Assembly: GCF_014654675.1 (NCBI RefSeq)
Contig: NZ_BNBC01000039.1
Coordinates: forward strand, 1 to 64,000
Source of the DNA: Streptomyces spiralis
GTDB taxonomy: Bacteria; Actinomycetota; Actinomycetes; Streptomycetales; Streptomycetaceae
Direction of reading: 5' to 3'
DNA length: 64,000 nucleotides
This document shows positions 61,485 to 64,000 of this stretch, in pieces. Under the pieces are notes generated by a model. The model made no database searches, was not told the origin of the DNA, and saw only the letters and a list, made by a program, of their open reading frames with translations. A program made the translations under genes and the position numbers. The stretch's first letter is position 1; each line of letters begins with the position of its first letter.

Positions 61485-62618
61485 TCAGTCCGTGTCCGGC
61501 CGTACGACCCCGAGGATCGGCATCTCACCGGCCCCCGCCAGAGTCACCGTCCGCCCCGGGCGCGGGGCGTGGATGATCGCGCCGTCGCCGACGTACATCG
61601 CGACATGGCTGGCGTCGTCGAAGTAGATGATCAGGTCGCCCGGGCGCATGTCCTTGATGTCCACGTGCCTGAGCTGCTTCCACTGCTCCTGCGAGGTGCG
61701 CGGGATGGGCCGGCCGGCCGCGGCCCAGGCCTGCGAGGTCAGCCCGGAGCAGTCGAACGTCTTCGGCCCCTCGGCGCCCCACTCGTACGGCTTGCCGATC
61801 TGGGCCGTGGCGAACTTCACGGCCTTGCGCCCCGCCTCGGAGGCCTTGCCGCGGACCTCCTTGAGGATCCCGGTGTCCAGCCACGCCGTCTGCGCCCGCT
61901 GGGCGGCCTGCTTCTCCAGCTGCGCCAGGCGGTCGCGCTGCCGCTTCTCCAGCTTGGTCTGGAGCTTCTCCGCCTCCTTGATCCGCTGCTGGATCCGCTT
62001 CTTGGCCCCGGCCTTCTCCTTGCGGTTGGCCTCCAGCTGCTCCCAGCGGTCGTTGGCGTCGTCGGCGTACTGCTCCAAGTCCTGCTGGGTGCGGGTCATT
62101 TCCTGGATCAGGCCCTTGGCCGCGTGCTCGCCCTCCAGCACCCGGCCGGCACCGTCGAGGAAACTCTGCGGGTCGTCGCTGAGCAGCAGCTGGGCCTGCG
62201 GCGGCAGCCCGCCCGTGCGGTACTGGGCGCGGGCCGCTGCGCCGGCGCGGTCCTTCAGCCGGTCCAGCTTCTTCTGTCCGTCGACGATCTTCCGGGCCAG
62301 GTCGACGATCTCGGCGGACTGCTTCTTGCTCTTCTCCTCGGCGGCGTTGTAGGCCTCCGTGGCGACGGCCGCGTCGTGGTAGAGCGTGTCCAGCTTGGTG
62401 CGGACGGCCTCCAGGTCCTTGTCGAGGCCGTCCGAGGGGGAGGCGGGGGCGTCCGGGGAAGAGGACGGAGAGGAGGAAGAGGAGGCGGAGGCGGTGGGTG
62501 TCGGACGCCGGGTGGGCTGCTGCGCGTTCGCGAACGCCGTGCCCGATGCCCCCAGCACGGTGACCGCGCAGACCACGGTCACGGCCGCCGCGAGCGCACT
62601 TCGCCTGCCCCGTCCCAT
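61485..62618 (-). CDS. Secreted NlpC/P60 peptidoglycan hydrolase (RipA-like)
   Basis: 377-aa secreted protein. Signal peptide, Ser/Pro-rich linker, long coiled coil (about residues 60-250) and a C-terminal NlpC/P60 domain with Cys in TFDCSGLTSQAW, His in ASHVAMYVG and His in IIHAPRPG. The coiled coil probably holds the enzyme inactive until released, as in RipA/CwlO-type hydrolases. ATG 62618. The 190-nt leader has direct repeats GTTACTGACG/GTTAATCAGG but no cyclic-di-AMP riboswitch that I can recognise. Confidence 0.92.
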   Translation of the reverse strand: MGRGRRSALAAAVTVVCAVTVLGASGTAFANAQQPTRRPTPTASASSSSSPSSSPDAPASPSDGLDKDLEAVRTKLDTLYHDAAVATEAYNAAEEKSKKQSAEIVDLARKIVDGQKKLDRLKDRAGAAARAQYRTGGLPPQAQLLLSDDPQSFLDGAGRVLEGEHAAKGLIQEMTRTQQDLEQYADDANDRWEQLEANRKEKAGAKKRIQQRIKEAEKLQTKLEKRQRDRLAQLEKQAAQRAQTAWLDTGILKEVRGKASEAGRKAVKFATAQIGKPYEWGAEGPKTFDCSGLTSQAWAAAGRPIPRTSQEQWKQLRHVDIKDMRPGDLIIYFDDASHVAMYVGDGAIIHAPRPGRTVTLAGAGEMPILGVVRPDTD

Positions 62619-62805
62619 ACCTCAGCCCCCACCTGATTAACCGTCAGTAACTTACGTTGCCTGGGGGATCGTGCCATGTATCCGCCCAAAGCAACAGAGG
62701 TCGGGCGACAGCGGCCGGGCATGGTCAACTCCCTCATCCCTGCCCCGCGACCGGCGCTCTTCCCGTCTGTGTGACGAACGACTCACGAAGATCGTTCCCC
62801 GCAGG

Positions 62806-63654
62806 TCAGCCGCGTGGTGCCAACGCCCGCCAGGCCACCGTCACTTCACCCTGGCGCCACCGCCCCGGCCCGTCCGTCACCGGCCAGTCGGCCGCGAGGT
62901 CGCGCACCGCCCGCATCCAGCGCTGACGGGCGCCGTAGGAGGCGTAGGGCGCGGCGGCCGCCCAGGCGCGGTCGAAGTCGCGCAGGAACGCGTGCACCGG
63001 CTCGCCGGGGACGTTGCGGTGGATGAGCGCCTTGGGGAGGCGTTCGGCGAGGTCGGAGGGGCGGTGCAGGGAGCCGAGACGGGTGGCGAAGGTGACCGTG
63101 CGGGGGCCTTCCGGGCCGAGCGCGACCCACACGTGCCGTCGGCCGATCTCGTCGCAGGTGCCCTCGACGAGCAGGCCCCCGCGCGAGTGCCCGTCCGCCG
63201 GGGCGAGCCGCGCGCACAGCCGCTCCCAGACGGCGGCGACCTCGCCCTCGTCGTACTGGCGCAGCACGTTGGCCGCGCGGATGAGCTGCGGGCGCCGGGG
63301 GACGGGCACCTCGAAGCCGCCGTGCCGGAAGACGAGCCCGTCGCGCTCGTAGGGCCGGGCCGCCGCCACCCGGGCCGGTTCGATCTCGATGCCCACCACG
63401 CGCGCGCTAGGAGCGACGGTGCGCAGCCGCTGCAGCAGCTCGACCGCCGTCCAGGGGGCGGCGCCGTAGCCGAGGTCGACGGCCACCGGATCGGCGGCGC
63501 GGCGCAGCTCGGCGCCGTGCACGGCCGCGATCCAGCGGTCCATGCGGCGCAGCCGGTTGGGGTTGGTCGTCCCGCGCGTCACCGTTCCCACGACGGGGGT
63601 CCCCCCGCTCGAGCGAAGCCGAGCGTGGGGGAGGGTCGCGGCGCGGGATGTCAT
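62806..63654 (-). CDS. Class I SAM-dependent methyltransferase-like protein
   Basis: 282-aa protein with the SAM-binding motif VAVDLGYGAAPWTAVELL and acidic motif II VVGIEIEPARV. Target unknown. The first 20 codons run through a palindromic repeat (63599-63633), so the true start could be GTG 63591, which would leave 261 aa. Divergent from mshA, separated by 254 nt. Confidence 0.85.
   Translation of the reverse strand: MTSRAATLPHARLRSSGGTPVVGTVTRGTTNPNRLRRMDRWIAAVHGAELRRAADPVAVDLGYGAAPWTAVELLQRLRTVAPSARVVGIEIEPARVAAARPYERDGLVFRHGGFEVPVPRRPQLIRAANVLRQYDEGEVAAVWERLCARLAPADGHSRGGLLVEGTCDEIGRRHVWVALGPEGPRTVTFATRLGSLHRPSDLAERLPKALIHRNVPGEPVHAFLRDFDRAWAAAAPYASYGARQRWMRAVRDLAADWPVTDGPGRWRQGEVTVAWRALAPRG
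63599..63633. repeat. GC-rich palindrome in methyltransferase 5' end
   Basis: CCCCCGCTCG (63602-63611) pairs with CGAGCG-T-GGGGG (63620-63631). The CTCGAGCGAAGCCGAGCG form is a palindrome seen repeatedly between Streptomyces genes; here it lies in the predicted N-terminal codons. Confidence 0.65.
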
Positions 63655-63823
63655 GGATACGAGGGTATGGGGGCACTCGGTGTCCGATGGGCACGATCCG
63701 TACGCCACGTGACGCAGACCACGGTCCCCGCCGGGTCGGGCGGAACCGGTCGAGCACGGTACGCACCCCGGCGTCGAACGGTTGAGCGAGATCGGGTAAT
63801 GATTGGGCAAAGGGCCCGGCAGT

Positions 63824-63850
63824 GGAAATGGACCCGCGACCTGGCGTGTT
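63824..63850 (+). promoter_or_regulatory. Candidate SigR promoter of mshA
   Basis: GGAAAT followed by 18 nt and GTT approximates the SigR consensus GGAAT-N18-GTT, 59 nt upstream of the mshA start. mshA is known to belong to the thiol-stress SigR regulon. The extra A in the -35 lowers confidence. Confidence 0.45.
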
Positions 63851-63908
63851 GGCGCTTGAGGGGCGCACCGCGCCCTCGTCCGGCAGGGTCAGCAAGGAGG
63901 AACGCCAC

Positions 63909-64000
63909 GTGAGCCAGTACGTCAGCAGGCTCGGGCGGCGTTCCCCGGCGGCGCCCACCCGGCTGCGGCTGCACCGCCGGCCCCGGCGCGTCGCCATGCT
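63909..64000 (+). CDS. mshA: D-inositol-3-phosphate glycosyltransferase, 5' end (partial)
   Basis: Only 30 codons lie in the window. The N-terminus VSQYVSRLGRRSP, ending RRPRRVAML, matches Streptomyces MshA, which starts mycothiol synthesis by joining GlcNAc to inositol phosphate. AAGGAGG lies 8 nt before GTG 63909. mshD is at 25.4 kb in the same window. The rest of the gene lies to the right. Confidence 0.88.
   Translation, partial: MSQYVSRLGRRSPAAPTRLRLHRRPRRVAM

Noticed and set aside
62619..62805. Cyclic-di-AMP (ydaO) riboswitch before the NlpC/P60 gene
   Set aside because: Such riboswitches precede some actinobacterial cell-wall hydrolases, but the leader is too short and I could not find the conserved core elements.

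Overview
The window is high-GC DNA from the core chromosome of a Streptomyces (or very close relative). The evidence is very high third-position GC, GTG/TTG starts, and a run of recognisable actinobacterial core genes: pstSCAB, ppk, mshD, glnR, nur, rsiG, devA/devB-like genes and the start of mshA. From memory, the order matches the central S. coelicolor chromosome. I saw no insertion sequence, prophage, tRNA gene, CRISPR array or replication origin.

Layout. 1-53 is the 3' end of a 5S rRNA, followed by a strong terminator and a GNAT gene. 691-8078 (minus) is a six-gene type IV secretion-like operon: small pilin-like membrane protein, VirB8-like, VirB6/TrbL-like, SCO6880-type, VirB4-like ATPase, and a TraG/VirD4-like protein with no P-loop. 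8.5-13 kb holds exported enzymes (serine protease, transglycosylase-NlpC/P60, PAP2 phosphatase, Tat-exported flavin oxidase). 13-25.2 kb is a phosphate/polyphosphate island: pstSCAB behind a PHO-box array, pit with its DUF47 partner, and ppk-CHAD-Nudix, with csoR and a lipoprotein between. 25.4-32.4 kb holds mshD, a two-component system, an HtrA-like protease, a LacI regulator and glnR.

32.6-47 kb is mainly plus-strand housekeeping genes: hydrolase, MoaD-like protein, an LmeA-like protein, a cysteine-leader/sulfurtransferase/DUF1416 unit, DUF3099, DsrE, a translationally coupled trio of anchored proteins, a nitrobindin-like protein, nur, ygfZ, dtd, rsiG, an asparaginase and an Eis-like acetyltransferase. 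47-54 kb is the most unusual part. Three paralogous GntR regulators (devE-like, devA-like and a third) share the same leaderless promoter geometry. Two of them diverge from homologous tiny membrane proteins. The region also holds TTGG/CCAA dyads, a 25-bp tandem repeat array, a HAD hydrolase and a 726-aa protein with two kinase-like domains. 54-64 kb holds an RraA-like protein, a UvrA paralogue with a VOC protein, an HTH-HbhA-DUF2516 unit syntenic with mycobacteria, a receiver-PP2C phosphatase, a NlpC/P60 hydrolase, a methyltransferase and the start of mshA.

How the genes fit together. Phosphate uptake (pst, pit), polyphosphate synthesis (ppk, CHAD) and phosphate release (PAP2) cluster around a PhoP-type operator. 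Nitrogen (glnR), nickel (nur), copper (csoR), cysteine supply (leader ORF) and thiol-redox (mshD, mshA) control lie interspersed. rsiG and the dev genes tie the region to sporulation. Twelve coding starts lie 6-7 nt after a TANNNT box, which predicts leaderless mRNAs.
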